64,000 bases of DNA, from contig NZ_JBINNY010000001.1 in NCBI RefSeq assembly GCF_051297175.1, forward strand, positions 4,154,001-4,218,000. The letters run 5' to 3'. Shown here piece after piece: positions 18,208 to 27,544 of the stretch; within the stretch, counting starts at the first letter, position 1, and every line of letters starts with the position of its first letter. Below the pieces are notes generated by a model. The model was not told where the DNA came from, did not search any database, and was given only the letters and a program-made list of their open reading frames with translations. Source of the DNA: Dryocola sp051297175. Lineage in GTDB: Bacteria; Pseudomonadota; Gammaproteobacteria; Enterobacterales; Enterobacteriaceae. A program made the position numbers and the translations under genes.

Positions 18208-18906
18208 ATGAAAGCAGGCATTATTGGTGCAATGGATGAAGAAGTTACGCTGCTGCGTGACAAAATCGAAAACCGTCAAACGCTCAAACTGGCCGGGTTA
18301 GAAATTTATACCGGCACCCTGAACGGCGTGGAAGTGGCGCTCCTGAAATCCGGCATTGGTAAAGTTTCCGCGGCCATGGGCGCAACTCTGCTGCTGGAGC
18401 ATTGCAAGCCAGACGTGGTTATCAACACCGGCTCCGCAGGCGGCCTTGCTGCAACGCTAAAAGTGGGCGATATCGTCGTTTCCGACGAAGCGCGCTACCA
18501 CGATGCGGACGTGACCGCCTTCGGTTACGAATACGGCCAGCTGCCGGGCTGCCCTGCCGGCTTTGCCGCAGACGCCAGGCTGATTGCGGCGGCTGAAGAG
18601 TGCATCACCGAGCTGAACCTGCACGCGGTGCGCGGCCTGGTAGTCAGCGGCGACGCGTTTATTAACGGTTCCGTTGCGCTGGCAAAAATCCGTCACAACT
18701 TCCCGCAGGCCGTTGCGGTAGAAATGGAAGCAACCGCCGTGGCGCACGTTTGCCATAGCTTCGGCACGCCGTTCGTGGTGGTTCGCGCCATCTCCGACGT
18801 AGCCGACCAGCAGTCGCACCTGAGCTTTGACGAGTTCCTTGCGGTGGCGGCTAAACAGTCCACCCTGATGGTTGAGAAACTGGTGCAGAAACTGGCTCGT
18901 GGTTAA
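18208..18906 (+). CDS. mtnN: 5'-methylthioadenosine/S-adenosylhomocysteine nucleosidase
   Basis: MtnN (Pfs) cleaves adenine from methylthioadenosine, S-adenosylhomocysteine and 5'-deoxyadenosine. It removes inhibitory by-products of spermidine synthesis (speE and speD are at 52-54 kb) and starts the AI-2 route. It is 232 aa. It begins MKAGIIGAMDEEV with the catalytic Glu at residue 12. The substrate-binding VEMEATAVAHVC and catalytic Asp in AISDVADQQS are present. It overlaps btuF by 8 bases. Confidence 0.98.
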   Translation: MKAGIIGAMDEEVTLLRDKIENRQTLKLAGLEIYTGTLNGVEVALLKSGIGKVSAAMGATLLLEHCKPDVVINTGSAGGLAATLKVGDIVVSDEARYHDADVTAFGYEYGQLPGCPAGFAADARLIAAAEECITELNLHAVRGLVVSGDAFINGSVALAKIRHNFPQAVAVEMEATAVAHVCHSFGTPFVVVRAISDVADQQSHLSFDEFLAVAAKQSTLMVEKLVQKLARG

Positions 18907-19699
18907 CCGAATCTTCTGGCGCAGAATCTGCGCCATTCTTTTCTTCGCCCCATCGCTGCTGTTTGCCGCACCGCGCGTTATCTCCCTGTCGCCGAGCAAT
19001 ACCGAGCTCGCCTTTGCGGCCGGAATTACGCCGGTGGCGGTGAGCGCCTGGTCGGACTATCCCGAACAGGCTAAAACAATCGAGCAGGTGGCGAACTGGC
19101 AGGGCATGAACCTCGAACGCATCGTGGCGTTAAAGCCGGATGTCATTCTCGCGTGGCGCGCCGGAAACGCCGAACGGCAGGTTAACCAGCTGGCAGCACT
19201 GGGCATAAAAGTCGTCTGGCTGGACCCAACCACGGTCGAAGGCGTTGTTGCAGCGCTCCGCCAGCTCGGCCAGTACAGCACCACGCCCGAAAAGGCTAAC
19301 CAGGCCGCCGATAAACTGGCTAAAGACTTCAGCGAGCTAAAAGCCAGGTACGCGCAAACGACCAGCAAAAAGGTGTTCCTCCAGTTTGGGCAGCATCCCC
19401 TTTTCACCTCCGGAAAAGGCTCGCTGCAAAACGAAATCCTCGAAACGTGCGGTGGGCAAAATATCTTCGCCGATAGCCGCGTTCCCTGGCCGCAGGTCAG
19501 CCGCGAGCAGGTGCTCATCCGCAGCCCACAGGCTATTATCATCGCTGGCGATGCGACCCAGATCCCACCGGTGCAAGAATTCTGGCATACCCAGCTAACT
19601 ATTCCGGTTATTGCGGTGAATGATGACTGGTTTAGCCGCTCCGGCCCGCGTATTATCCTCGCCGCAAAACAGCTCTGTTCGGAGCTGGCGAAACGTTAG
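18899..19699 (+). CDS. btuF: Vitamin B12 periplasmic binding protein
   Basis: BtuF captures cobalamin in the periplasm for the BtuCD importer. The GTG start at 18899 overlaps the end of mtnN by 8 bases and gives 266 aa, exactly the E. coli length; this decides the start. The signal peptide is VVNRIFWRRICAILFFAPSLLFA, with cleavage before APRVISL. The fold is the class III helical-backbone type with conserved SDYPEQA and SREQVLIRSPQAIII. Translational coupling to mtnN is likely. No B12 riboswitch is visible, as expected for this position. Confidence 0.95.
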   Translation: MVNRIFWRRICAILFFAPSLLFAAPRVISLSPSNTELAFAAGITPVAVSAWSDYPEQAKTIEQVANWQGMNLERIVALKPDVILAWRAGNAERQVNQLAALGIKVVWLDPTTVEGVVAALRQLGQYSTTPEKANQAADKLAKDFSELKARYAQTTSKKVFLQFGQHPLFTSGKGSLQNEILETCGGQNIFADSRVPWPQVSREQVLIRSPQAIIIAGDATQIPPVQEFWHTQLTIPVIAVNDDWFSRSGPRIILAAKQLCSELAKR

Positions 19700-19720
19700 C
19701 GTCTTCTCTGAGGGTAATAA

Positions 19721-20338
19721 ATGCTGGTCTACTGGCTGGATATTATTGGCACAGCTGTCTTTGCAATCTCCGGCGTTCTGCTCGCCGGTAAACTCCGCAT
19801 GGACCCTTTTGGCGTGCTGGTTCTGGGCGTGGTAACGGCGGTAGGCGGCGGGACTATCCGTGATATGGCGCTGGCAAACGGCCCGGTATTCTGGGTAAAA
19901 GATGCTACAGACCTGGTGGTGGCGATGGTCACCTGCCTGCTGACCATTCTGCTGGTGCGCCAGCCGCGTCGCCTGCCGAAGTGGGTTCTCCCGGTGCTGG
20001 ATGCCGTGGGGCTTGCGGTGTTTGTTGGTATCGGCGTCAACAAGGCCTTTCTGGCCGGCACCAGCCCGCTTATCGCCATCTGCATGGGCGTGTTAACGGG
20101 CGTGGGCGGCGGGATAATTCGCGACGTGCTGGCGCGTGAAATCCCGATGATCCTGCGAACGGAAATCTACGCCACCGCCTGTATTATCGGCGGTATCGTG
20201 CATGCCACCGCTTTTTATACCTTCAAGGTGCCGCTGGAACAGGCGAGCATGATCGGCATGGTCGTGACGCTCGCCATACGCCTGGCGGCAATCCGCTGGC
20301 ACCTTAAGCTGCCGACCTTCGCCCTCGAAGACAAATAA
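19721..20338 (+). CDS. yadS: Membrane protein YadS, TRIC/UPF0126 family
   Basis: A 205-aa inner-membrane protein with about seven hydrophobic segments and an internal duplication. Each half carries the family motif: GGGTIRDMALA near residue 45 and GGGIIRDVLAR near residue 130. Bacterial relatives include trimeric cation channels; some have been linked to glycine uptake, but the substrate here is not known. It lies 21 bases after btuF, so it is probably co-transcribed with mtnN-btuF, and it ends in a bidirectional terminator. Confidence 0.92.
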   Translation: MLVYWLDIIGTAVFAISGVLLAGKLRMDPFGVLVLGVVTAVGGGTIRDMALANGPVFWVKDATDLVVAMVTCLLTILLVRQPRRLPKWVLPVLDAVGLAVFVGIGVNKAFLAGTSPLIAICMGVLTGVGGGIIRDVLAREIPMILRTEIYATACIIGGIVHATAFYTFKVPLEQASMIGMVVTLAIRLAAIRWHLKLPTFALEDK

Positions 20339-20345
20339 CAGACGT

Positions 20346-20376
20346 AAAAAAGCCGGGTACAGAAACCCGGCTTTTT
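20346..20376. terminator. Bidirectional terminator between yadS and erpA
   Basis: AAAAAGCCGGGT-ACAGA-ACCCGGCTTTTT, with A/T runs on both sides of a GC stem, between convergent genes. Confidence 0.92.
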
Positions 20377-20389
20377 ATTTCCCGCGCGC

Positions 20390-20737
20390 TTACACGCTAA
20401 AGGAAGAACCGCACCCGCAGGTGCTTTTGGCGTTCGGGTTGCTCACCACGAAGCGAGAACCTTCCAGGCCTTCGGTGTAGTCCACCGCGCCGCCGACCAG
20501 GTATTGCAGGCTCATCGGGTCAACCACCAGCGCGACGCCTTGTTTTTCGATGGTCATATCGCCGTCGTTAATCTGGTCATCAAAGGTGAAACCATACTGG
20601 AAGCCGCTGCAACCACCACCGGTGATGTAGACGCGCAGTTTGAGATTCGGATTCTCTTCATCTGCGATCAGGCTTTTTACTTTATTGGCTGCTGCTTCCG
20701 TAAACTGGAGGGGCAGCGCTACGACGTCATCACTCAT
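20390..20737 (-). CDS. erpA: Iron-sulfur cluster insertion protein ErpA
   Basis: ErpA is an A-type carrier that delivers Fe-S clusters to apoproteins; in E. coli it is essential for the IspG/IspH isoprenoid enzymes under oxygen. It is 115 aa. The three cluster cysteines are visible: one in GGGCSGFQYGF and two in the C-terminal TCGCGSSFSV. Downstream is the shared terminator with yadS. Upstream, 81 bases away, is clcA on the same strand. Confidence 0.97.
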   Translation of the reverse strand: MSDDVVALPLQFTEAAANKVKSLIADEENPNLKLRVYITGGGCSGFQYGFTFDDQINDGDMTIEKQGVALVVDPMSLQYLVGGAVDYTEGLEGSRFVVSNPNAKSTCGCGSSFSV

Positions 20738-20818
20738 TTTTTGCTCCCAACGAAATAAGAAGTCGGATAAATTTTAACCCGATCTTTGGGGTCATTATCT
20801 AATACCCTGGTAAATCGT

Positions 20819-22240
20819 TCAAGTATTCTCCCCGGCCGGGGTTTGCTGCGCTTTCGCCCGCTCTTCGGCTTCCTGCTTAGCCAGGGTGCGCTCAAGTATC
20901 GAAGAATAAAGCGGTTTTCCGCCGAGGAACTGGGCAAGCAGTGTCGCGCCGAGGCAGGTAATAATCATTGGCAAAATGAGCTGATAATTATCAGTCATTT
21001 CCAGTACCAGCACGATACCGGTCAGCGGCGCGCGCACCGATGCGGCAAACAGCGCCCCCATCCCCGCAATGGCAAAGGTCCCAACATCAAGATGATACGC
21101 GGGGAACCAGGCCGCGCAGCCGGTGCCGAAAGCCGTGCCGAGCAGCGTGCCGAGCGCCAGCATCGGGGCAAAAATCCCCCCCGGCGCGCCGGAAGAAAAA
21201 CATAAAAGCGTGGTCACAATGCGTGCGATGAAAATAAACAGCAGCATGCCGATGGTGTAATTACCCGCCGCCGCTATAGGGATAAGGTTCGAGCCGCCGC
21301 CCGCTGCCGCCGGTTCAATTAGCCCCAGCACGCCGCAGAGGCCGCCGAGCAGACCGCCAATCACCACCCATTTGCCGATGTTCCCGCCGTGAATACGGAA
21401 AAACATATCCTGCACGCGGAACACCAGCGAGTTAAACACTACGCCCACCACGCCGAACACCATGCCCAGCACCAGGTAAAGCCACAGCGTATTAACCGGG
21501 GCGTTGGAGAGCTTACCGACTTCGATAACCGCGCTTTCGCCATTAAAGATGCGGAAGACAACGCTCGACATAATCACGCCGATAAATACCGCCTTTATGG
21601 AGATCAGGTTGTAGCGGAACTGTGGGCGCATCTCTTCGATGATGAACAGAATGCCCGCCAAAGGCGCGTTAAACGCGGCGGAAAGCCCGGCTGCCGCCCC
21701 CGTCGCCAGCAGGGAATGGCGCGCTTCGGCACCGCGCACGCGGAAAATATCCAACACCATGCGGCCGATATTCCCGCCCATCTGCACCGTCGGGCCTTCG
21801 CGCCCCAGCACCATGCCCGCGCCAAGCGTGCCCATGCCGCCGATGAATTTTACCGGAATCACGCGCCACCAGCGTACCGGGCGCAGCTCCTCCAGAGCGC
21901 CTTCAATTTCGGGGATGCCCGACCCGCCCGCCTCGGGCGCAAAGCGCCGCACGAGATAATAGCCAAGTCCCGCCAGCAGCACGGAGCTAAGAAACGCCAG
22001 CGGCCACACCAGCAGCGAAGAATCCGCGACGTGGGCCAGCATCGCCAGGCGGTTTTGCTGGATCCAGGTCACAGCTTTTTCGAAAGCCACGCCGACAAGC
22101 CCGGCGAGCGTGCCGACAATGGCCGCCATAAACAGAATCGCCACCGGGGTTTTGTCCTGACGGATCAGGCGACGCACGATGTCGCTCCTGCGCAAACGCA
22201 CGGCTTCCTGTGCCTCAAACGATGGATGAAGTGGGTTCAT
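20819..22240 (-). CDS. clcA: H+/Cl- exchange transporter ClcA
   Basis: ClcA exchanges two chloride ions for one proton across the inner membrane and supports extreme acid resistance. The start MNPLHPSFEAQEAVRLRR gives 473 aa, the E. coli length; an in-frame ATG four codons earlier is possible. Selectivity-filter motifs are intact: GSGIPEIEGAL, GREGPTVQ (gating Glu) and GGIFAPMLALG. A conserved Tyr lies near residue 445. About 18 membrane helices are expected. It is divergent from hemL with 138 bases between. Confidence 0.95.
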   Translation of the reverse strand: MNPLHPSFEAQEAVRLRRSDIVRRLIRQDKTPVAILFMAAIVGTLAGLVGVAFEKAVTWIQQNRLAMLAHVADSSLLVWPLAFLSSVLLAGLGYYLVRRFAPEAGGSGIPEIEGALEELRPVRWWRVIPVKFIGGMGTLGAGMVLGREGPTVQMGGNIGRMVLDIFRVRGAEARHSLLATGAAAGLSAAFNAPLAGILFIIEEMRPQFRYNLISIKAVFIGVIMSSVVFRIFNGESAVIEVGKLSNAPVNTLWLYLVLGMVFGVVGVVFNSLVFRVQDMFFRIHGGNIGKWVVIGGLLGGLCGVLGLIEPAAAGGGSNLIPIAAAGNYTIGMLLFIFIARIVTTLLCFSSGAPGGIFAPMLALGTLLGTAFGTGCAAWFPAYHLDVGTFAIAGMGALFAASVRAPLTGIVLVLEMTDNYQLILPMIITCLGATLLAQFLGGKPLYSSILERTLAKQEAEERAKAQQTPAGENT

Positions 22241-22378
22241 GAGCGTAATCATTAATAAGTAATACAAATCAAGCGGGCATTCTACCCGCTCGGCGCGTTG
22301 GGGCAAAACTTTCATAACGGCGGGGCTTTCCCTTAGAATAGCCCGTTGCCACCATTTCCACGAATCAGGAGCCGATTC

Positions 22379-23659
22379 ATGAGTAAGTCAGAAAACCTGT
22401 ACGATGCCGCCCGCAAAGTCATCCCTGGCGGGGTGAACTCACCGGTACGTGCTTTTACCGGAGTCGGCGGCGTGCCGCTGTTTGTTGAACGCGCGGACGG
22501 CGCCTACCTGTACGACGCCGACGGCAAAGCCTATATCGATTACGTCGGTTCCTGGGGTCCGATGATCCTCGGTCATAACCATCCGGCGATCCGCAACGCG
22601 GTTATCGAAGCCGTAGAGCGCGGCCTGAGCTTCGGCGCGCCGACCGAAATGGAAGTCAAAATGGCGGAGCTGGTGACCGAACTGGTGCCGACGATGGACA
22701 TGGTTCGCATGGTCAACTCCGGCACCGAAGCCACCATGAGCGCCATTCGCCTGGCGCGCGGCTTCACCGGCCGCGACAAAATCATTAAGTTTGAAGGCTG
22801 CTATCACGGCCACGCCGACTGCCTGCTGGTGAAAGCCGGTTCCGGCGCGCTGACGCTGGGCCAGCCGAACTCTCCGGGCGTACCGGCTGATTTCGCCAAA
22901 CACACCCTGACCTGCACCTATAACGATCTTGCTTCGGTGCGCGAAGCGTTCGAGCAGTATCCGCAGGACGTGGCCTGCATCATCGTTGAGCCAGTCGCGG
23001 GCAACATGAACTGCATTCCACCAAACGACGACTTCCTGCCGGGCCTGCGCGCGCTGTGCGACGAATTCGGCGCGCTGCTGATCATCGATGAAGTCATGAC
23101 CGGCTTCCGCGTCGCGCTGGCTGGCGCTCAGTCTTATTACGACGTGGAGCCAGACCTGACCTGCCTTGGCAAAATCATCGGCGGCGGCATGCCGGTGGGC
23201 GCCTTTGGCGGCCGTCGTGAAATCATGGACGCGCTGGCACCTACCGGCCCGGTTTACCAGGCGGGTACGCTGTCCGGTAACCCAATCGCCATGGCCGCGG
23301 GCTATGCCTGTCTGACGGAAGTTTCCCAGCCGGGTATTCACCAGACGCTGACCGAACTGACGGAAATGCTGGCAAGCGGCCTGCTGAATGCGGCAAAAGA
23401 AGAAAATATCCCGCTGGTGGTGAATAACGTTGGCGGCATGTTCGGCCTGTTCTTTACCGATGCGCCAACCGTGACCAACTACAAAGACGTGATGGCGTGC
23501 GACGTGGAGCGCTTCAAGAAGTTCTTCCACCTGATGCTGGAAGAAGGCGTGTACCTCGCCCCTTCCGCGTTTGAAGCAGGCTTTATGTCGGTTGCGCACT
23601 CGAAAGAAGATATTCAGAAAACCATCGACGCCGCGCGCCGGGTGTTTGCGAAGCTTTAA
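22379..23659 (+). CDS. hemL: Glutamate-1-semialdehyde 2,1-aminomutase
   Basis: HemL makes 5-aminolevulinate from glutamate-1-semialdehyde in the C5 route to heme, siroheme and B12. The protein is 426 aa from MSKSENLYDAARK, with an AGGAGCCGATTC site upstream; the frame is open 11 further codons but these are not conserved. The fold is PLP type I: the Schiff-base Lys is in CLGKIIGGGMPVGAFGG and the PLP Asp in LLIIDEVMTGFR. REP-like repeats follow. Confidence 0.98.
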   Translation: MSKSENLYDAARKVIPGGVNSPVRAFTGVGGVPLFVERADGAYLYDADGKAYIDYVGSWGPMILGHNHPAIRNAVIEAVERGLSFGAPTEMEVKMAELVTELVPTMDMVRMVNSGTEATMSAIRLARGFTGRDKIIKFEGCYHGHADCLLVKAGSGALTLGQPNSPGVPADFAKHTLTCTYNDLASVREAFEQYPQDVACIIVEPVAGNMNCIPPNDDFLPGLRALCDEFGALLIIDEVMTGFRVALAGAQSYYDVEPDLTCLGKIIGGGMPVGAFGGRREIMDALAPTGPVYQAGTLSGNPIAMAAGYACLTEVSQPGIHQTLTELTEMLASGLLNAAKEENIPLVVNNVGGMFGLFFTDAPTVTNYKDVMACDVERFKKFFHLMLEEGVYLAPSAFEAGFMSVAHSKEDIQKTIDAARRVFAKL

Positions 23660-23671
23660 TTGAGGAGTAGC

Positions 23672-23798
23672 GGTGGATGGCGCCTGCGCTTATCCACCCT
23701 ACAAAATCGCACTGCGCCGTCTTTTCGTAAACAATCACGGTGGATGGCGCGTTCGATATGTTTTCGTAGGTCGGGTAAGGCGCAAGCCGCCACCCGAC
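23672..23798. repeat. REP-like cluster between hemL and fhuB
   Basis: One unit of the first type (GGTGGATGGCGCCTGCGCTT start, 23672-23702), a truncated copy (23739-23756), and one unit of a second type (GTAGGTCGGGTAAGGCGCAA start, ending CCACCCGAC, 23766-23798). The cluster fills the 150-base gap between convergent genes, the usual REP position. Confidence 0.85.
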
Positions 23799-23809
23799 GC
23801 TCGGCAAAT

Positions 23810-25795
23810 CTAGCGACTCTGTTTCCGCAATAAATATACAAAATAAGGCGCGCCGATAAACGTCGCCAGCAGCCCGGCAGGCACCTGATCCGGGAACATC
23901 AGCATCCTTCCGCACCAGTCCGCAGCCACCATCAGCATGCCACCGAACAGCGCGGCCATGACCAGCTGTGGCATCGCGCGGCGGAAGCCCAGCATACGTG
24001 CGATATGCGGAGCCATCAGCCCGACAAAGCTCAGCGGCCCGACGGTCAGCGTCGCGGCGGCGGTAAGCGTCGCAGCCAGCAGGAGCAGGCCAAATCTTGA
24101 CTGCGTCAGCGCCATCCCCACCGCGCGCGCGGTTGCACCGCCCAGCGGCAGGATCGTCAGCCAGCGGCGGCACAGCGGCGTAAGCGCAAGCAGCAGCACC
24201 ATCAGAATCAGCGTTTTCACCGCCTGATCGCCGCTAACGCCATAGGTCGAACCGGAAATCCACGTCAGAATCCCCGCCATGCGAGGATCGCCGCTTGCCA
24301 GAAGCAGCATCAGCAGCATGGTGAACGCGGTGCTCAGCGCCATCCCCGCCAGCAGCATGCGCTGGGGCGAGAACCCGCCGCGCCCGGCGGCAACCATAAT
24401 CACCAGCAGCGTGACGGCCGCGCCCAGGCTACCCGCCGGGAACAGCCAGCTGAACGCATTGCCCGGCACGATAAACAGCATGACAACCACGCCGAAAGCG
24501 GCACCGGAACTGATGCCCAGCACTTCCGGGCTCGCCATCGCATTACCCGTCAGGCGCTGGATCACGCAGCCCGCCACCGCCAGCATCATCCCGGCGCTCA
24601 GCGCCGCCAGCATACGCGGCCAGCGCCACGGCAGCAGGTCGTGGAACATCGCGCCGTTAACCCAGTTCCAGCCGTGCGCGTCGCGGCCGAGCGTTAACGC
24701 CGTGACGATGACCAGCGCCAGCAGGCCGGAGCCAACGAGTACCCACCAGCCAACGTGCTGGCGTTCAGCGGGAACGTTATCACCCGCGTTCATGGCAGGC
24801 GAGCCGACCGTACGCAGGCGCGGCAGCAGCCACAGCAGCAGCGGCGCGCCAATCAGCGCGGTCACCGTGCCGGTTGAAATTTCACGCCACGCGTCGGTCA
24901 GCCAGATAACCGCCTGATCGGAAATCCACAGGATCAGCGCCCCAATCAGCGGCGCGAGGAAAAGGCGGGCCACCAGGCGACGTGCGCCCAGCATCTTCGC
25001 CAGCAGCGGCGCAAACAGGCCGATAAACCCAACGATCCCCACCGCGTTCACCAGCAGCGCGCTGATCGCGATGGCGAGAATCAGGGTCGCAAACCGTACC
25101 AGAGACAGCGCGAGGCCCAGGTTACGGGCAACGCCGTCGTCAAGCCCCATCAGCGTCAGCGGGCGCAACAGCAGCAGCGTCAGCAGCAGCCCGCCGACCA
25201 GCCGCGGCCACAGGCCGTTGACGATGCTCCAGTCCTGCTGGTTCAACGCGCCGGTGCTCCACAGGAACATATTTTGCAGCTGATCGTGGTGGAAAATGGC
25301 TAACAGCTGGTTCACAGCGCCGCAGTACAGGCTGAGCACCAGACCTGCCAGAATGAGCGTCACGGGCGAAAGCCGCTTGCCCCACGCCACGCCAAACACC
25401 AGCAGCCCGACAACGCCCGCGCCGATCAGCGCGGCAAACTGCTGCGTTTCAAAGCCGCCCGGCAGCGCCCAAAGGGTGGCAACCGTAACGCCAAGCTGAG
25501 CGCCGCTCGCCACGCCGAGGGTAGTCGGCTCGGCAAGCGGGTTACGCAGCACCTGCTGGAACAGCACGCCGACCAGCCCCAGCCCCGCGCCGACCAGCAG
25601 CGAAACCGCAAGCCGTGGCAGCAGGCTGTAGTGGAACAGCATCTGGTTGATATCGTCGATATTGGGCTGCCACAGGGCTTTTGACCACTGGGACGAAGGC
25701 AGCTGCGCGCCAAGGTTTTGCAGCGTCAGCGCGCAGGCCGCAACAAAGAGTAAGGCCAGCAGCGCGGCGGGGAAAAAAGCATGATGACGTTTCAC
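23810..25795 (-). CDS. fhuB: Ferric hydroxamate ABC transporter permease FhuB
   Basis: FhuB is the membrane channel for ferrichrome-type siderophores. It is 661 aa: two tandem FecCD-type permease halves fused in one chain, each with about ten membrane segments. ATPase-contact loops are visible as GFIGLFAPLLAKMLGARR (first half) and SFVGLMAPHIARMLGFRR (second half). It overlaps fhuD by 4 bases and is the last gene of the fhuACDB operon. Confidence 0.97.
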   Translation of the reverse strand: MKRHHAFFPAALLALLFVAACALTLQNLGAQLPSSQWSKALWQPNIDDINQMLFHYSLLPRLAVSLLVGAGLGLVGVLFQQVLRNPLAEPTTLGVASGAQLGVTVATLWALPGGFETQQFAALIGAGVVGLLVFGVAWGKRLSPVTLILAGLVLSLYCGAVNQLLAIFHHDQLQNMFLWSTGALNQQDWSIVNGLWPRLVGGLLLTLLLLRPLTLMGLDDGVARNLGLALSLVRFATLILAIAISALLVNAVGIVGFIGLFAPLLAKMLGARRLVARLFLAPLIGALILWISDQAVIWLTDAWREISTGTVTALIGAPLLLWLLPRLRTVGSPAMNAGDNVPAERQHVGWWVLVGSGLLALVIVTALTLGRDAHGWNWVNGAMFHDLLPWRWPRMLAALSAGMMLAVAGCVIQRLTGNAMASPEVLGISSGAAFGVVVMLFIVPGNAFSWLFPAGSLGAAVTLLVIMVAAGRGGFSPQRMLLAGMALSTAFTMLLMLLLASGDPRMAGILTWISGSTYGVSGDQAVKTLILMVLLLALTPLCRRWLTILPLGGATARAVGMALTQSRFGLLLLAATLTAAATLTVGPLSFVGLMAPHIARMLGFRRAMPQLVMAALFGGMLMVAADWCGRMLMFPDQVPAGLLATFIGAPYFVYLLRKQSR

Positions 25796-26691
25796 GCGGC
25801 GCTCCCTACGGCTTTCGCCAGCATTTTAGTGAAGTTCATCGCCGAAATTGTCGCGCCGTACAGCCACACGGCGGGCACGCGCTGAAAACGGTTCTGACGC
25901 ACGAACGGCATGGCCTTCCACAGCGGTGAAGCCATCACTTTTTCCATTTCGGCATCGTTGTTGTGGTCGAAGCAGATCACGTCGGCATTTTTCACGGCGG
26001 CAAGGCGCTCCAGGCCGATAACCGCCGTGCCCCAGAAGTTGGTTTCGCCGTGCCAGGCATTTTTCACGCCCAGCAGATCCATGACTTCCTGGAACAGGCT
26101 GTTTTCGCCCACGACCAGCGCGTGGCGCGGATCGAGCAGCGTCATCAGCAGAACCGGGCGATCGCCCCGCTCGGTAAAGCGCGGCTTCATCTCGGCGATA
26201 AAGCGATCGAAATGCGCCAGGTGATCCTGTGCCGCCTGCGGCATGCCCAGCCTGTCGCCCAGCTCAACCAGCGATCGGCGCGCCACGGTAAGCGGCTTGC
26301 CCGAGCCATCGTTAAAGTTAAAGCCCAGCCCTGGTGCTATGCGCGACATTTTCTCGGGCGCCGGGCCGTAGCCCGCAGAATAGAGGATCAGCGACGGCTT
26401 AAGCTGGGTCAGCAGCTCCAGGTTCGGCTCGGTGCGCAGGCCAACGTCGATAACGCTCGCCGGGAGTTCAGGCTCGCCAACCCAGGCGCGGTAGTTGGTC
26501 ATGTCCGCCACCGCCATCGGCGTCACGCCAAGCGCGAGCATCAGCTCCACCGGCAGCCATTCGAGGGCGACAACGCGATGAGGATCGATAGACGCAGCGT
26601 GAGCCGTGCCCATCCTGAATAACAGCGGCGAGAGCGCCAGCGCCGCCACAAGCTGGCGACGGCTAAGGGAAGGATTGATTACGTCCGGCAT
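25792..26691 (-). CDS. fhuD: Ferric hydroxamate periplasmic binding protein FhuD
   Basis: FhuD binds ferrichrome, coprogen and aerobactin in the periplasm and hands them to FhuBC. It is 299 aa. The N-terminus has a twin-arginine pattern (SRRQLVAALALSPLLF, then ...AHAAS), so export is probably by Tat, as for the E. coli protein. The fold is the helical-backbone class III type. It overlaps fhuB by 4 bases and its start shares one base with the fhuC stop. Confidence 0.96.
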   Translation of the reverse strand: MPDVINPSLSRRQLVAALALSPLLFRMGTAHAASIDPHRVVALEWLPVELMLALGVTPMAVADMTNYRAWVGEPELPASVIDVGLRTEPNLELLTQLKPSLILYSAGYGPAPEKMSRIAPGLGFNFNDGSGKPLTVARRSLVELGDRLGMPQAAQDHLAHFDRFIAEMKPRFTERGDRPVLLMTLLDPRHALVVGENSLFQEVMDLLGVKNAWHGETNFWGTAVIGLERLAAVKNADVICFDHNNDAEMEKVMASPLWKAMPFVRQNRFQRVPAVWLYGATISAMNFTKMLAKAVGSAA

Positions 26692-27488
26692 CAGTAGACA
26701 AAGCTCACTGGTGCGCTGCCCGCCGGGTGCGGCAGGATGCCCATCGGAATGCCGTAGATATGCTCGAGCGTTTCGCTCTTCATAATTTCAGCCGGGCTGC
26801 CCTGGGCAATCATTTCGCCACCGCGCAGCGCCACCAGGTGGTCGCAGTAGCGCGCGGCCATATTGATGTCGTGCAGCACGGCAATCACCGTCAGGCCGCG
26901 CTCCTGGCTCAAACGATGGATGAGCGCCAGCACGTCAACCTGATGGGCGATATCCAGCGCGGAGGTAGGCTCATCGAGCAGCAGGCAGCGGCTGTCCTGC
27001 GCCACCAGCATGGCGATCCACGCCCGCTGGCGCTCGCCGCCGGAAAGGCTGTCTACCAGGCGATGGGCAAAAGGCTTCAGGCCGACCAGCGTAATCGCTT
27101 CATCCACCAGCTCCCTGTCGGCCACGCCAAACCGCCCCAGCGCGCCGTGCCACGGATAGCGACCGATCGCCACCAGCTCGCGCACTGTCATCCCTTCTGC
27201 CGCCGGAAGCTGCTGCGGTAGGTAAGCCACTTGGCGAGCAAACGCCTTGCTGCTCCAGCTATCGAGCGGCTGATCGTTAAGGCGCACTTCGCCGTCCGAC
27301 GGTTTCTGATGGCGTCCGAGCATTTTGAGCAGCGTGGATTTGCCCGAACCGTTATGGCCGATAAGACCGGTCACTTTGCCAACGGGAAAGGTTAGAGAAA
27401 GCGGGTGAAGCAGGGTGCGGCCCGGCACCCGGAAGGTGACGTCAGAGAGGCTGAAAGTGGTATCGGGAGAGGTGTGTTTGTCGTGCAT
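26691..27488 (-). CDS. fhuC: Ferric hydroxamate ABC transporter ATPase FhuC
   Basis: FhuC powers FhuB. It is 265 aa. Walker A GHNGSGKSTLL lies near residue 43, the signature LSGGERQRAWIA near 145, Walker B CLLLDEPTSALD near 165, and the switch His in VLHDINMA. It follows fhuA by 56 bases. Confidence 0.97.
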   Translation of the reverse strand: MHDKHTSPDTTFSLSDVTFRVPGRTLLHPLSLTFPVGKVTGLIGHNGSGKSTLLKMLGRHQKPSDGEVRLNDQPLDSWSSKAFARQVAYLPQQLPAAEGMTVRELVAIGRYPWHGALGRFGVADRELVDEAITLVGLKPFAHRLVDSLSGGERQRAWIAMLVAQDSRCLLLDEPTSALDIAHQVDVLALIHRLSQERGLTVIAVLHDINMAARYCDHLVALRGGEMIAQGSPAEIMKSETLEHIYGIPMGILPHPAGSAPVSFVY

Positions 27489-27544
27489 GATAGCCCAACT
27501 TGTTGAAGGGCACGGCGAACCGTGCCCAAAGTTTGCTTAAAAAA

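Noticed and set aside
18872..19699. btuF starting at 18872
   Set aside because: It would overlap mtnN by 35 bases; the GTG at 18899 gives the exact family length and a clean signal peptide.
22439..23599. 386-codon open frame antisense to hemL
   Set aside because: Shadow frame; hemL is full length and conserved.
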